Shown here piece by piece: positions 44,282 through 53,460 of a stretch of 64,000 nucleotides of DNA. The first letter of the stretch is position 1. Each line of letters opens with the position of its first letter. The notes beneath the pieces are model-generated. The model made no database searches, was not told where the DNA came from, and saw only the letters and a program-made list of their open reading frames with translations. Source of the stretch: JACVRM01 sp963809765 (GTDB lineage Bacteria > Actinomycetota > Thermoleophilia > Gaiellales > Gaiellaceae); assembly GCA_963809765.1 (NCBI GenBank), contig CAWEKT010000003.1, forward strand, positions 1,178,001 through 1,242,000, read 5' to 3'. A program made the translations under genes and the position numbers.

Positions 44282-46914
44282 CTAGCGCTCGTCGAGCAGC
44301 AGCACGAAGGAGCTCATGCTGCCGGCGCCGGCGGAGCCCAACTTCGCCCGGCTCACGACGACGTAGTACCGGCCCTGCGCGGGAGCGGTCGAGCGTGAGC
44401 GTCTGCGGTGACGCGGCCGTCGTCGGCCCCCGCCCGCCGTTGACGAGGGCATCGGTCGTGCCCGGCCGCAAGCGGGTCGAACGGATGCGTGCTGGCGAGG
44501 AGCTCGTAGCCCGAGTCGTAGACGTAGAGGTCGTACGTGTCGTCGCCGGGAGCGACCCCGTGAACCGAGAACACGGCGGACGAGAGCCCGCCCGCGAGCT
44601 CGACCGGGTACACGAGCCAGTCCGAGCCGGCACCGGTGCCCGCACCCTGGAAGGGCCACGAGGTGTCGGCCTTGCCGAAGACGTCCCGCGCGGAGACGAC
44701 GGTCGCCTGGCTGCCCGCTCGTGCCGACGCCCGCGCTTGCCGTCGTGGAGCGCGACCGATGCGAACACGGGGATGCGCAGCGTCTGGCCGTTCGAGACCG
44801 TGACGACCACGGTGCCCGTGTAGGACCCGGGTGCCGCGTCGGCGGGGACGCGCGCCTTGAAGTTGACGACGGCGTCGCCACCGCGAGCGATCGACGCCTT
44901 GCCGGGCAGATCGATACGCCAGCCGGTCTTTCCGGCAGTGATCGCACGACTGCCGTCCGAGGGATTGCCGGGCAGGAACGAGAAGCTGGCCGAGAACGGC
45001 CCCGGCCCGGCGCGGCGTGCAACACGAATCGCTGGGACGTATCCGTCCCCGCCCTGATCGCGCCGATCTGCCAGGTGCCCTGGAGGTCGCGCGGGCCGGT
45101 ACCGGCCGCCTCGCCGACGCCCGAGGCGGCGCTGTAAGCGATCACCCCGTTGCGCAGCGCTGCAGCCGCGCGCGGCAGGTCGACCTTGCCTGCCCCCTCG
45201 CCGAGCGGGCCCGACGTAGGGGTCCGCGGCGCCGTTTCGCACCTCGTACAGGATCATCGTGCCCGCGAAAGTGTTAGCGATGCTGCAAACGCCGAAGACG
45301 TCGGCGCCTGCCAGCGGGTCGCAGGTGAGCGTGAGCCCACCGGTCGTCAGCACCCAGCGAGACTCGTAGAGGTTCGTCCTCGCGGTGTTCATCAGCGCCG
45401 CGCGCACGAGCGCGTACGCGCGCGCCGGCAGCCCCGAGAGGCCGGAAGCACCCTGCGGCGAGGCGGCGGCGCCGTGCGCTGCGCGGTACGCCTGGAGCAT
45501 GAGCGCGACGCCGCCCGCAGTGGCCGGCGTCGCCATCGAGGTGTCCGCTCGCGGTGGCGTACAGCGGATCGAGGCGCGTGGCTGCAGCTGAGGTCGTTCT
45601 GCACCATCGCCGTCCCCTGCGCCGCCTGCGGCGCGACGATGTTGTAACCCGGCGCGGTCACGTCGGGGCGTAGCCAGAGGTCGCCCGCCGGGCCGCGTGA
45701 CGAGAAGGGCGCGAGCGAAGGCGGCTGGATGCCCGTTCCGGCCGCACACTGTGCAGGAGTCGGCTGCCAGCCGGAGCAGTGGTCTCCCGACAGCGTGTCG
45801 TCGTGGTTGACGTCGTAGTCCTTCGACGGCAGCCGCCACGCTCAGGACCTGGGAGGCCGACCCTGGGCGTCTCGAGCGCGCTGCCGATGAACGGGCCGCT
45901 GTTGCCCGATCGCGCCGACGATGGTCGTCCCGTAGCGGACGGCGAGGCGGTTCGCGCATGTAGCTGACCAGGTCGATGTCGTTGCCGGTGTTGAGGCGGG
46001 CCGGGCGCGACTCCGAGCCGAGGCTGAGGTTGACGACGTCCGCGCCGATCGACTCGCAGCCGGCCGGGCCCGTACCGGCCGGCATCGCCGCCCACTCGAG
46101 TGCCGCGAGCAGGTCGCTGTTCACCCCGGTGCCGTCAGTCGCTTCATGACCGTGCCGACGGCGAGCTGCGCGCCGGGTGCGATGCCGGCGTAGCGGCCGT
46201 CGTCCGCGCGACGCCCGGTAGACCCTCGCCCGTTCCGGTGGCGATGCCCGCGACGTGGGTACCGTGTCCATGCCGTCGGTGCGGCGGCGTGCTGGCGCAG
46301 CCCCCGTCGAGGAACGAGCGCGTGCCGACGACCTTCGCCGGCTTGGGCAGGATGCTCGACCAGCGCGCGGAAGTCGAGGTCGTTGAGGTCCGGGTGGGTC
46401 GTGTCGAGGCCGGTGTCGAGCACGGCGATGCGGGTGCCTGCGCCGGTCAGCCCCGCGCTCCAGAATGCCGGCGCGCCGACGTCTCCGGTCGTCGCGCGCG
46501 TCTGGTCCGGGACCGGGTCCTGCGAGGACGCGGACGACCTGCACGGGCGTCGAGCCACTGCACCCACGGCACCGCTGCGACCGTGCCGACCGCGGCGGGC
46601 GTCGAGGCGAGCGCGAACGCCGATCGACCGATCGATAGGAGCGCAGCACGCGCGCGCCGCGAAACACGAGCGCCGCCGCGTGAGCCGAGTCGTTCGGCTC
46701 GCTCAGCACGGCGAAGTAGGCGATCTCGCCCGACGTCAGGCCGGCCAGCTGCGGCGACCCTCGGGTCCTGCGTCGAACTGTCCGGCGACGATCGCGTCGA
46801 GCCCGCCGCGCAGCTCGGCGCCGGCTGCCGGCGCGGCGAGCGAGCATGCTGCTGCGACCGCCGCAGCGGTGCCCAGCGTCGCCAGCGTCAGTCGCCTCAG
46901 TTCTGCCCCCTCAC
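44282..46914 (-). CDS. second secreted S8 peptidase, frame heavily broken
   Basis: Fragments in all three minus frames join into one protein of about 870 residues. N-terminal signal (RRLTLATLGTAAAVAAACSLAAPAAG), a propeptide-like part with EIAYFAVLSEPNDSAHAAALVF, then the triad: VLDTGLDTTHPDL, HGTHVAGIATGTG, TSMATPATAGG. The C-terminal half has beta-sandwich modules (SASFSFLPGN; VPADAAPGSYTGTVVV; DTYDLYVYDSGYELLAS) like pre-peptidase domains. I count ten or more single-base shifts across 2.6 kb; nearly every motif is still encoded, which argues for assembly error over decay. The exact start (GTG 46914 or ATG 46929) is uncertain. A TrmB regulator lies 45 bp upstream on the same strand. Confidence 0.85.
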
Positions 46915-46958
46915 GAGTCGCCGCGGCATCGAGTGTTACACCTCGCCGCGCTGCGTGT

Positions 46959-47797
46959 CTATGCGCTCTTCACGGCGGGGCGCCGCACGAGCCGCTCGTG
47001 CGCCTCGTCGAACGAGAGGCCCTGCGCCCAGACGGTGTCGAAGGCGATCTTCAGCGTCGCCGCCAGCGACGGGTGCTCGACCACGACCATGGTCAGCTCG
47101 GAGCCGCCGGCGACCGGGTCCTCCATGCCGAACATGACGTAGCGCTCGTCGATGATCACGAGCTTGAGCGGAAGCTCGGGGACGAAGCGTGCCTCCTCGC
47201 CGGCCTCGATGAACTGGCGCACGCCCTCGATCGTCTCCGCGTCGTCGAAGATCGAGAACTCGTAGACGCTCCGCGCCCGGTGCGTGCGGGTGACCTCGAG
47301 GCCCGTCTCCTCCTCCTGCGGCGGCGTCGCGTAGGGCGGCTTCGTGAAGACGAGGATCTCGTGGTCGATGCTCTCCTGGAGCTCCTGGAAGCGCTCGTTG
47401 ATGGCGCGCCGGTCGCGCAGCACCTCGATGTAGTCGAGGGGGTCGGTCACGCCCTGGCCCTCCTGGAAGGCCGGTGCGAGCTCGGAGATCATCGACTCCG
47501 CCCCGCGCTCGAGCTCGGCGAGCTGTCTGGCGGTGGTCGGAGACGAGCCGCTGGATCGCGGTGTCGGGCGGCGAGGCGACGTACTTGACGACCTTGCCCG
47601 GCCGCGTCGAGCGCGAGCCCGCGCTCGACCAGGCTCGCCAGGACGTCGTAGATCCGCTGTCGCGGAACGCCGGCGATGCGCGCCACCTCGGCCGCGGTGG
47701 ACGAGCCGCGGCGAATCAGCGCGAGGTACGCCTTCGCCTCGTACATGGTCAGGCCGAGCCGGGTCAGCTGCTCGACGTGTGGGTCAGGCTGGGCCAC
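46959..47797 (-). CDS. TrmB family transcriptional regulator
   Basis: N-terminal winged helix LTRLGLTMYEAKAYLALIRRGSSTAAEVARIAGVPRQRIYDVLASLVERGLA is the TrmB DNA-binding domain. After two single-base shifts (near 47600 and 47530) a C-terminal domain follows (DHEILVFTKPPYATPP ... LPLKLVIIDERYVMFGMEDPV), like the regulator domain of TrmB proteins that bind sugars or other effectors. Repaired length about 275 residues. TACGAT lies 6 nt before GTG at 47797 (leaderless). It precedes the second subtilase in the same direction, so it may control secreted proteases. The effector is unknown. Confidence 0.88.
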
Positions 47798-47897
47798 GTC
47801 CGCATCGTAGGGTGCCACCCGGACGAGTGTCAAAGGATGTCCCGTGCCCGCGGGACGTTCTGGAGCCGAACCGGCGCCGTTCCGGCTCAACCCGGCC

Positions 47898-48475
47898 TCA
47901 GGCCGGCGTTGCGTAGCCGCGCACGCCGTCGAGCAGCAGCGCGAACAGGCGGTCGGCGATTGCGTCGGTGTCGCGGCCGGGCCGGAGCCAGGTGTAGGCC
48001 CAGTTGGCCGCCGAGAGCAGCGAGCAGCGCACCCGTCGCGTCGTCGAGGTCGGTGCGCAGCTCGCCGTGCTCACGCCCTTCGCGGAAGAGGGCCCGGATG
48101 CGCTCCTCGTAGCGGCGCCGCTCGGCGAGGACCTCCTCGCGACGCTCGCCCTCGAGGTAGCGCCACTCGCGTACGAAGACCGTGGCGACGTCGAGCTGGT
48201 CGGCGACCACGCGCAGGTGCCCGCGCAGCACGAGCCGCAGCCGCTCGGTCGACGGAAGCGTCCTCCGGGAGCGCGTCGAGGACGCCGTGGAACGCCTCGG
48301 CACCCTCGCGCATCGCCTCGAAGAGCAGCTCCTGCTTCGACTCGATGTGCGCGTAGAGCGAGCCCTTCTGCACGCCCATCGCCTCCGCCAGGTCGCCGAT
48401 CGACGTCCCGTGAAAGCCCCGCTCGGCGAAGAGGCGTGCGGCCTGGCGGGCGAGCTCCGAGCGGCGGCTGGACAC
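47898..48475 (-). CDS. TetR family regulator of the phenylacetate genes
   Basis: N-terminal helix-turn-helix RSELARQAARLFAERGFHGTSIGDLAEAMGVQKGSLYAHIESKQELLFEA, then a C-terminal helical domain (HLRVVADQLDVATVFVREWRYLEGERR) like TetR_C_33 / acyl-CoA-responsive regulators. Two single-base insertions (near 48257 and 48020) break it; repaired length about 192 residues. It is divergent from paaA with 41 bp between starts, and a perfect palindrome lies between. Phenylacetyl-CoA is the likely effector by analogy with PaaR-type regulators; that is inference. Confidence 0.88.
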
Positions 48476-48491
48476 AGTAAACTCGGACCCT

Positions 48492-48501
48492 AACGATCGT
48501 T
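48492..48501. promoter_or_regulatory. TetR operator between tetR and paaA
   Basis: AACGATCGTT at 48492-48501 is a perfect 10-bp palindrome with partly symmetric flanks (CCTAACGATCGTTCGG). It sits 16 bp before paaA and 17 bp before tetR, suited to repress both. Confidence 0.7.
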
Positions 48502-48516
48502 CGGTTGGGAGGCGAC

Positions 48517-49416
48517 GTGACGGCACGCGAGCAGGAGTTCCTCGAGCACGTCCAGGCAGGCGGGCAGGTCGAAGTGCACGACTGGATGCCCGACGAGTAC
48601 CGGGCCCGGCTCATCAAGTTCATCGAGATGCACGGCAACTCCGAGCTGATGGGCGTCCTGCCCGAGCGGGAGTGGCTCCTGCGCGCGCCGACGCTGCAGC
48701 GGAAGCTCGCGCTCACCGCCAAGGTGCAGGACGAGGTCGGCCATGCGCAGCTGATCTACACCGTCGTCGAGGACCTCGGGAAGCCGCGCGAGCAGTGCCT
48801 CGCCGACCTGCTCTCCGGCAAGAGCAAGTTCCACAACGTCTTCCACTACCCGACGAAGACCTGGGGTGACGTGGGTGTGATCGCCTGGCTCGTCGACGCG
48901 GCGGCGATCATCTCCCAGAAGGCGCTCCTCAAGTGCTCGTACGCGCCGTACGCGCGGATCATGAAGAAGATCTGCTGGGAGGAGTCCTTCCACATCCTCC
49001 ACGGGCGCGACGTGATCCTCACGCTCATGAACGGCACCGAGGAGCAGCGCGAGCTCGTCCAGGAGGCGCTCGACCGCTGGTGGACGCCGCTGATGCACTT
49101 CCACGGCAACCCGATCCCGCCGGACGAGGACCCGATGGTGGTCTGGCGCATCAAGAGCCAGGGCAACGAGGACGCTCGGCAGCAGTTCCTCGACGGGTAC
49201 GCCCCGCAGATCTGGGAGCTCGGGCTGACCGTGCCCGACCCGAAGCTGCGCAAGTCGGGCGACGGGGTCTGGGAGTACACCGAGCCCGACTGGGAGGAGC
49301 TGCGCACGGTCGTGACCGGCCACGGTCCCCGTACGGCCGAGCGTCTGGACCTGCGCCGCAAGGCGAGCGAGGAGACCGCCTGGGTCCGCCGGGCAGTGCT
49401 CGCGGAGGCGGCATGA
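48517..49416 (+). CDS. paaA: phenylacetyl-CoA epoxidase catalytic subunit A
   Basis: A 299-residue diiron subunit of the 1,2-phenylacetyl-CoA monooxygenase. The di-iron ligands are in DEVGHAQL and CWEESFHILHGRD, with MGVLPEREWLLRAPTLQRKLAL and KTWGDVGVIAWLVD matching PaaA. It epoxidises the ring of phenylacetyl-CoA with PaaC and electrons from a reductase. GTG at 48517 follows a GGGAGG ribosome-binding site. Its stop overlaps the start of an ankyrin gene rather than paaB, an unusual insertion in this operon. The frame is clean. Confidence 0.96.
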   Translation: MTAREQEFLEHVQAGGQVEVHDWMPDEYRARLIKFIEMHGNSELMGVLPEREWLLRAPTLQRKLALTAKVQDEVGHAQLIYTVVEDLGKPREQCLADLLSGKSKFHNVFHYPTKTWGDVGVIAWLVDAAAIISQKALLKCSYAPYARIMKKICWEESFHILHGRDVILTLMNGTEEQRELVQEALDRWWTPLMHFHGNPIPPDEDPMVVWRIKSQGNEDARQQFLDGYAPQIWELGLTVPDPKLRKSGDGVWEYTEPDWEELRTVVTGHGPRTAERLDLRRKASEETAWVRRAVLAEAA

Positions 49417-49819
49417 GCGACCAGCGCCCGGAGCGGCTGCCCGCCTCGCTCGTCGAGGAGTTCGTCGGCAAGGCGCATGGCGACCTGGACACGGTTCGCG
49501 ACCTGCTCGAGCGCGAGCCCGCGCTCGCCAACGCCGCCTGGGACTGGGGCGGCGGCGACTGGGAGACGGGGCTCGGCGCGGCGGCGCACATGGGCGCGCG
49601 GGAGATCGCGCTGCACCTGCTGGAGCTACGGAGCGCGCATGGACGTGTTCGCGGCGGCGATGCTCGGCGAGACCGAGGTCGTTCGCGCCCTGCTGACGCG
49701 CGCACCCGGAACTTCGAGACGCGCGCGGACCGCACGGCATCCCCCTGGTCGAGCACGCACGCGTGGGCGGCGCGCCGGCACGCGACGTGCTGGCCCTGCT
49801 CGAGGGCGCGCCCGCGTGA
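49413..49819 (+). CDS. ankyrin-repeat protein inserted in the paa operon
   Basis: About 134 residues after repair of two or three single-base shifts (near 49632, 49710 and 49745). Helical pairs read LPASLVEEFVGKAHGDLDTVRDLLEREPALAN and then WETGLGAAAHMGAREIALHLLELGARMDVFAAAMLGETEVVRALL, followed by HGIPLVEHARVGG and ARDVLALLEGAPA: three to four ankyrin repeats. The start overlaps the paaA stop and the stop overlaps the paaB start, so it is translationally integrated. Ankyrins mediate protein contacts; a role in epoxidase assembly or protection is a guess. No catalytic residues are evident. Confidence 0.8.
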
Positions 49820-50130
49820 CGGACGTCGCAGCCGGCGTAGGCGTGTACGAGGTCTTCCGGCAGGAGCGGAAGGGGCAGGCGTTCCAGCACGCAGGGGCGG
49901 TGAGCGCGCCGGACGCGAGGTTCGCCGAGTGGTACGCGCGCGAGCAGTACGGGCGGCGTGGCGAGTCCGTGGCCCTTTGGGTGGTGCCGCGCGGGGCGAT
50001 TGCCGAGATCGGAGAGTTCGTCGACGAGCTCGAGCGCAACTACCACCGGGTCGACGGCTACTCGCTGAAGGCAAAGCTGAAGGAAGCGCGCGAGCGGGCC
50101 GGCACCGCGCCGCGCGCAGACGAGGGCTGA
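49816..50130 (+). CDS. paaB: phenylacetyl-CoA epoxidase subunit B
   Basis: A 104-residue small subunit: VGVYEVFRQERKGQAFQHAGAVSAPDARFAEWYAREQYGRRG is a strong PaaB signature, then VALWVVPRGAI. PaaB stabilises the PaaAC complex and bridges trimers; it has no catalytic centre. GTG at 49816 overlaps the ankyrin stop; paaC follows after 3 nt. A leftward alternative start at 49477 belongs to a different reading of the ankyrin region and is not supported. Confidence 0.94.
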   Translation: MTDVAAGVGVYEVFRQERKGQAFQHAGAVSAPDARFAEWYAREQYGRRGESVALWVVPRGAIAEIGEFVDELERNYHRVDGYSLKAKLKEARERAGTAPRADEG

Positions 50131-50133
50131 CGC

Positions 50134-50814
50134 GTGGACGCGACGCTCCGCGCGACGCTGCTCGAAGCGGCCGACGACGAGCTCATCCTCGGGTGGCGGA
50201 ACTCCGAGTGGACCGGCATCGCGCCGGTGTTGGAGGAGGACGTCGCGTTCTCCTCGATCGCGCAGAACGAGATCGGCCACGCACGTGCCCTCTACGCCCT
50301 CCTCGCGCGCGAGGAGGGCGCGGGCGACGCCGACGAGCTCGCGCTCGACCGGCAGCCGGCGGAGTACCGCTCGGCACCGCTCGTCGAGATGCAGCTCGTG
50401 CCCGACTGGGCGGCCACGATCGCCCGACATGTCCTCTACGAGACGGCTGACGCCGTGCGCGTCGAGGCGCTTACGCAGGCGCCCGACCCCGAGGTCGCCG
50501 GGCTGGCGGCCAAGATCCAGCGCGAGGAGGCGTACCACCTCATGCACGCGGAGATGTGGGCCGCGCGCCTGCTGGCGACTCCGGACGGCGCCGCCCGGCT
50601 GCGCGAGGCGGCGGAGCGGCTCTGGCCCTACGCACTCGGCGTGCTCGAGCCCGCGCTCTGGCCGGCCTGGCGCGAGCGCCTCGCTCGACTGCTCCCCTGG
50701 GAGCCGTCGGACGACGAGGCCGTCGGCCGCGGCGAGCGGCACTCGGACCTGGAGGCGCTGTGGGAGGAGATGACGATGGTGCGGCGCAGCCAGCCGGCTG
50801 GGGTGTCGTGGTGA
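50134..50814 (+). CDS. paaC: phenylacetyl-CoA epoxidase structural subunit C
   Basis: A 226-residue helical ferritin-like protein without the full set of iron ligands: LILGWRNSEWTGIAPVLEEDVAFSSIAQNEIGHARALYALL, then KIQREEAYHLMHAEMWAARLL. It forms the heterodimer core with PaaA. Length is a little under the usual 250. It is within the overlapping paa operon; its stop overlaps paaD. Confidence 0.95.
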   Translation: MDATLRATLLEAADDELILGWRNSEWTGIAPVLEEDVAFSSIAQNEIGHARALYALLAREEGAGDADELALDRQPAEYRSAPLVEMQLVPDWAATIARHVLYETADAVRVEALTQAPDPEVAGLAAKIQREEAYHLMHAEMWAARLLATPDGAARLREAAERLWPYALGVLEPALWPAWRERLARLLPWEPSDDEAVGRGERHSDLEALWEEMTMVRRSQPAGVSW

Positions 50815-51326
50815 CGGCCGCGCAGCGACCAGCCGCCGACTCCGTCTCGACCGACGACGTCTGGTCGGCCCTGGCGGCCATTCCCGACCCCGAGATCCCG
50901 GTGATCTCACTCGTCGATCTCGGCGTGATCCGCAACGTACGGATCGACGGCAGCCGCGTGCACGTGGAGTTCACGCCGACGTTCATGGGCTGCCCGGCAC
51001 TCGAGGTGATGCGGGACCAGATGGCCGGCGCGATCGCCGACCTCGGAGCGGAGCCTGAAATCGAGGTCGTGCTCGACGACTCCTGGTCGACCGACCGGAT
51101 CACGGCCGAGGGACGCGAGAAGCTGCGAGCAGCCGGCTTCGCGCCGCCGCCGCCACGCGTGGCGGGCGGCCCGCAGCTGGTGCAGCTGCAGGCAAGCGGC
51201 TTCCGCTGTCCGTACTGCGGGTCGACCGCAACGCGCCTCGACAACCTCTTCGGCCCGACACCCTGCCGCTCTGTTCGCTACTGCACGAGCTGCCGCCAGC
51301 CGTTCGAGCAGTTCAAGACGATCTAG
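50811..51326 (+). CDS. paaD: phenylacetate degradation protein D (iron-sulfur assembly type)
   Basis: A 171-residue MIP18/DUF59 protein: ALAAIPDPEIPVISLVDLGVIRNV and FTPTFMGCPALEVMRDQM with its conserved Cys. A C-terminal zinc-ribbon-like part carries CPYCGSTATRLDNLFGPTPCRSVRYCTSCRQPFEQF. PaaD is needed to mature the iron centres of the reductase or epoxidase. In most operons paaE (the NADPH/ferredoxin-type reductase) follows; here it is absent and an unrelated flavoprotein comes next. Confidence 0.95.
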   Translation: MTAAQRPAADSVSTDDVWSALAAIPDPEIPVISLVDLGVIRNVRIDGSRVHVEFTPTFMGCPALEVMRDQMAGAIADLGAEPEIEVVLDDSWSTDRITAEGREKLRAAGFAPPPPRVAGGPQLVQLQASGFRCPYCGSTATRLDNLFGPTPCRSVRYCTSCRQPFEQFKTI

Positions 51327-51407
51327 CTCCTACCAGCGGGTCGTGCACCCGGACAGCGCTGCGCCGCCGCAGGCGCGGCTTCGCGGCGCGCGCGCGAGAA
51401 TGGTGCG

Positions 51408-52622
51408 ATGGACAACGTCCAGGTGGCAGTCGTGGGGGCGGGCCAGGCGGGTCTGGCAGCCGGCTGCGAGCTTGCCGCGCTCGAGCTCGAGCCGGTCGTG
51501 CTCGAGCGCGGTCGCGTAGGGCAGAGCTGGCGCGATCGGTGGGACAGCTTCTGCGTGGTCACTCCGAACTGGTCGATCCAGCTTCCAGGCGGCGAGTACG
51601 ACGGGCCCGATCCGGACGGCTTCATGCCCCGCGACGAGTTCGTCGCCCATCTCGAGCGCTACGCGAGCGCCGCCGGGGTCGCGGTGCGGGAGGGCGTCGA
51701 CGTCCGCTCGATCGACACGTCCGACGGCTTCACCCTGCGCACCTCGGCCGGTGACGTCCGCGCCGACGCCGTGGTGATCGCAACCGGCGCGTACCAGCGC
51801 CCGCATCGTCCGCCGGTCGCTAGCCGGCTGCCGTCGTCCGTGTTCCAGCTCGACGTCGAGAGCTATCGGTCGGAGCGCGATCTGCCGGCCGGACGAATCC
51901 TGATCGTCGGCAGCGGCCAGTCCGGCTGCCAGATCGCGGAGGAGCTCAACCACGCGGGACGCGACGTCGTCATCTCCTGCGGCAAGGCGCCCTGGTTCCG
52001 GCGCCGTCTCGGCGGCCGCGACTTCACGTGGTGGGCCTCGGAGACGGGCTTCCTGGACCAGACCGTCGACTCGCTCCCCGCGCCGTCGGCTCGTTTCACC
52101 GCGAACGTGCTCCTGACCGGTCACGGGGGCGGGCGCGACCTCAACCTGCGGACGCTCCAGGCAGACGGCGTCACGCTGGCAGGACACTTCCTCGGCGTTG
52201 ACGGACACGAGGCCTGCTTCGCCGCGGACCTGCACGAGAGCGTCGCCTGGGGTGACGACCGCTACCGCGACTTCGCCGGTCTCGTCCGGCGAACGGTCGC
52301 CGAGCGCGGCCTCGACGTGCCCGACGCCGAGGAACCGCCTCCGTTCGCGGGCGACGGCCCCGAGCGCATCGACGTGCGGGGCGTCGCAGCCGTCCTCTAC
52401 ACGACAGGCTTCCGGCCCGACTACCGCTCGTGGCTGGACTGGCCGGGCGCGTTCGACGAGCACGGCTTCCCGATCCACGACGAGGGCGAGAGCGTCGCGC
52501 AGCCGGGAGTGTTCTTCGTCGGCGTCCACTTCCTGCGCAAGCGGAAGTCCGCGCTCCTGATCGGCGTCGGCGAGGACGCCGCGCTCGTGGCGCGGCGGGT
52601 CGCGGCCCGCCTCGGCGTCTAG
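51408..52622 (+). CDS. flavin-dependent monooxygenase-like protein
   Basis: A 404-residue two-dinucleotide-binding protein: FAD motif VAVVGAGQAGLAAGCEL at the N-terminus, FMPRDEFVAHLERYA, ATG motif VVIATGAYQRPHRP, and a second Rossmann motif ILIVGSGQSGCQIAEEL for NADPH. The C-terminal GVFFVGVHFLRKRKSALLIGVGEDAA places it in the YpeB/CzcO-like flavoprotein group often labelled potassium-transport associated, though they are probably oxygenases. It follows paaD by 80 bp. It could take the place of the missing paaE only if it reduces the epoxidase, which sequence does not indicate since no ferredoxin domain is present. Confidence 0.85.
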   Translation: MDNVQVAVVGAGQAGLAAGCELAALELEPVVLERGRVGQSWRDRWDSFCVVTPNWSIQLPGGEYDGPDPDGFMPRDEFVAHLERYASAAGVAVREGVDVRSIDTSDGFTLRTSAGDVRADAVVIATGAYQRPHRPPVASRLPSSVFQLDVESYRSERDLPAGRILIVGSGQSGCQIAEELNHAGRDVVISCGKAPWFRRRLGGRDFTWWASETGFLDQTVDSLPAPSARFTANVLLTGHGGGRDLNLRTLQADGVTLAGHFLGVDGHEACFAADLHESVAWGDDRYRDFAGLVRRTVAERGLDVPDAEEPPPFAGDGPERIDVRGVAAVLYTTGFRPDYRSWLDWPGAFDEHGFPIHDEGESVAQPGVFFVGVHFLRKRKSALLIGVGEDAALVARRVAARLGV

Positions 52623-52666
52623 CCCGCGCGCCCTGCAGCCGCTCCGCGTCCTATAGCATTGGCGCT

Positions 52667-52978
52667 ATGAGCACAGGACGGCGACGCGACGTGATGGAGC
52701 GGATGCGCGAGCGCCTGGCGCACGTCGACCCCGACCAGGGCTGGCTGTTCGCCGCCATCGCCGGCCAGGTGCAGGATCGCCGCCACGCGCTCGGCCTCTC
52801 GCAGGCAGAGCTCGCCGAGTTGACGGGGACCACCCAGTCGGCGATCGCGCGGCTCGAGTCGGGCGGGCGGCCGCCGCGCATCGACACGCTGCTGCGCATT
52901 GCCAACGCGCTCGACTGCGAGCTGGCAATCGAGCTGCGCCCACGAACCGACGCGGCGGGCGACGACCAGCCGGAGTGA
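52667..52978 (+). CDS. XRE family helix-turn-helix regulator
   Basis: A 103-residue protein with HTH of the Cro/C1 type: VQDRRHALGLSQAELAELTGTTQSAIARLESGGRPPRIDTLLRIANALDCEL at about residues 32-85, the antitoxin-HigA-like arrangement. The first 30 residues are helical (MERMRERLAHVDPD). No toxin gene is adjacent. TATAGCAT ends 7 nt before ATG, hence probably leaderless. Target unknown. Confidence 0.9.
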   Translation: MSTGRRRDVMERMRERLAHVDPDQGWLFAAIAGQVQDRRHALGLSQAELAELTGTTQSAIARLESGGRPPRIDTLLRIANALDCELAIELRPRTDAAGDDQPE

Positions 52979-52991
52979 CACAATCGCCGGC

Positions 52992-53430
52992 GTGCGGCTC
53001 CTGGCGCTGCTCGTCCCGCTCGTCCTCGCACTCGCTGCCTGCGGCGGCGGCAGCGACCGGCTGAGCGCCGACGAGCTCCGCACACAGGCCGACGCGATCT
53101 GCGCCGAGTACGAGCGGCAGCTCGACGAGCTGGACGAGCCGCAGAACTTCGAGGAGCTCCGTGACGTACGCCGAGGACGCGTCGACGGCGCTCGAGGACG
53201 GCCTCGCTGACCTGCGCGAGCTCGAGCCTCCGGAGGAGCTCGAAGAGGATTACGACGCGTGGCTGGCCACAGGTGACGACGCGGTCGACCGGATCGGCGA
53301 GCTGCGGGCCGCGGCCGAGGCAGAGGATCAGGACGCGGTCGAGGCGCTGTTCGACACGGCCGACGAGTCGGACGAGGAGTCCGACCAGCTCGCCCGTGAC
53401 CTCGGCCTCGACGAGTGCTCGGACGACTGA
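52992..53430 (+). CDS. small acidic lipoprotein
   Basis: From GTG at 52992 a lipoprotein signal VRLLALLVPLVLALAAC with Cys at residue 17 is followed by about 125 residues of acidic helices (ELRTQADAICAEYERQLDELDEP ... AEDASTALEDGLADLRELEPPEELEEDYDAWL). One extra base near 53160 splits the frame. CACAAT sits 7 nt upstream. The pattern resembles small actinobacterial lipoproteins of unknown role; its helices suggest a coiled-coil or helical bundle. Confidence 0.85.
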
Positions 53431-53460
53431 GGCCGCTTCGCTTCGCTCGCTTCAGCGGCC
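53431..53460. terminator. hairpin between convergent lipoprotein and paaG
   Basis: GGCCGCT (53431-53437) and AGCGGCC (53454-53460) with a 16-nt loop of GCTTC repeats, immediately after the lipoprotein stop. It overlaps the last codons of paaG. Confidence 0.5.
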
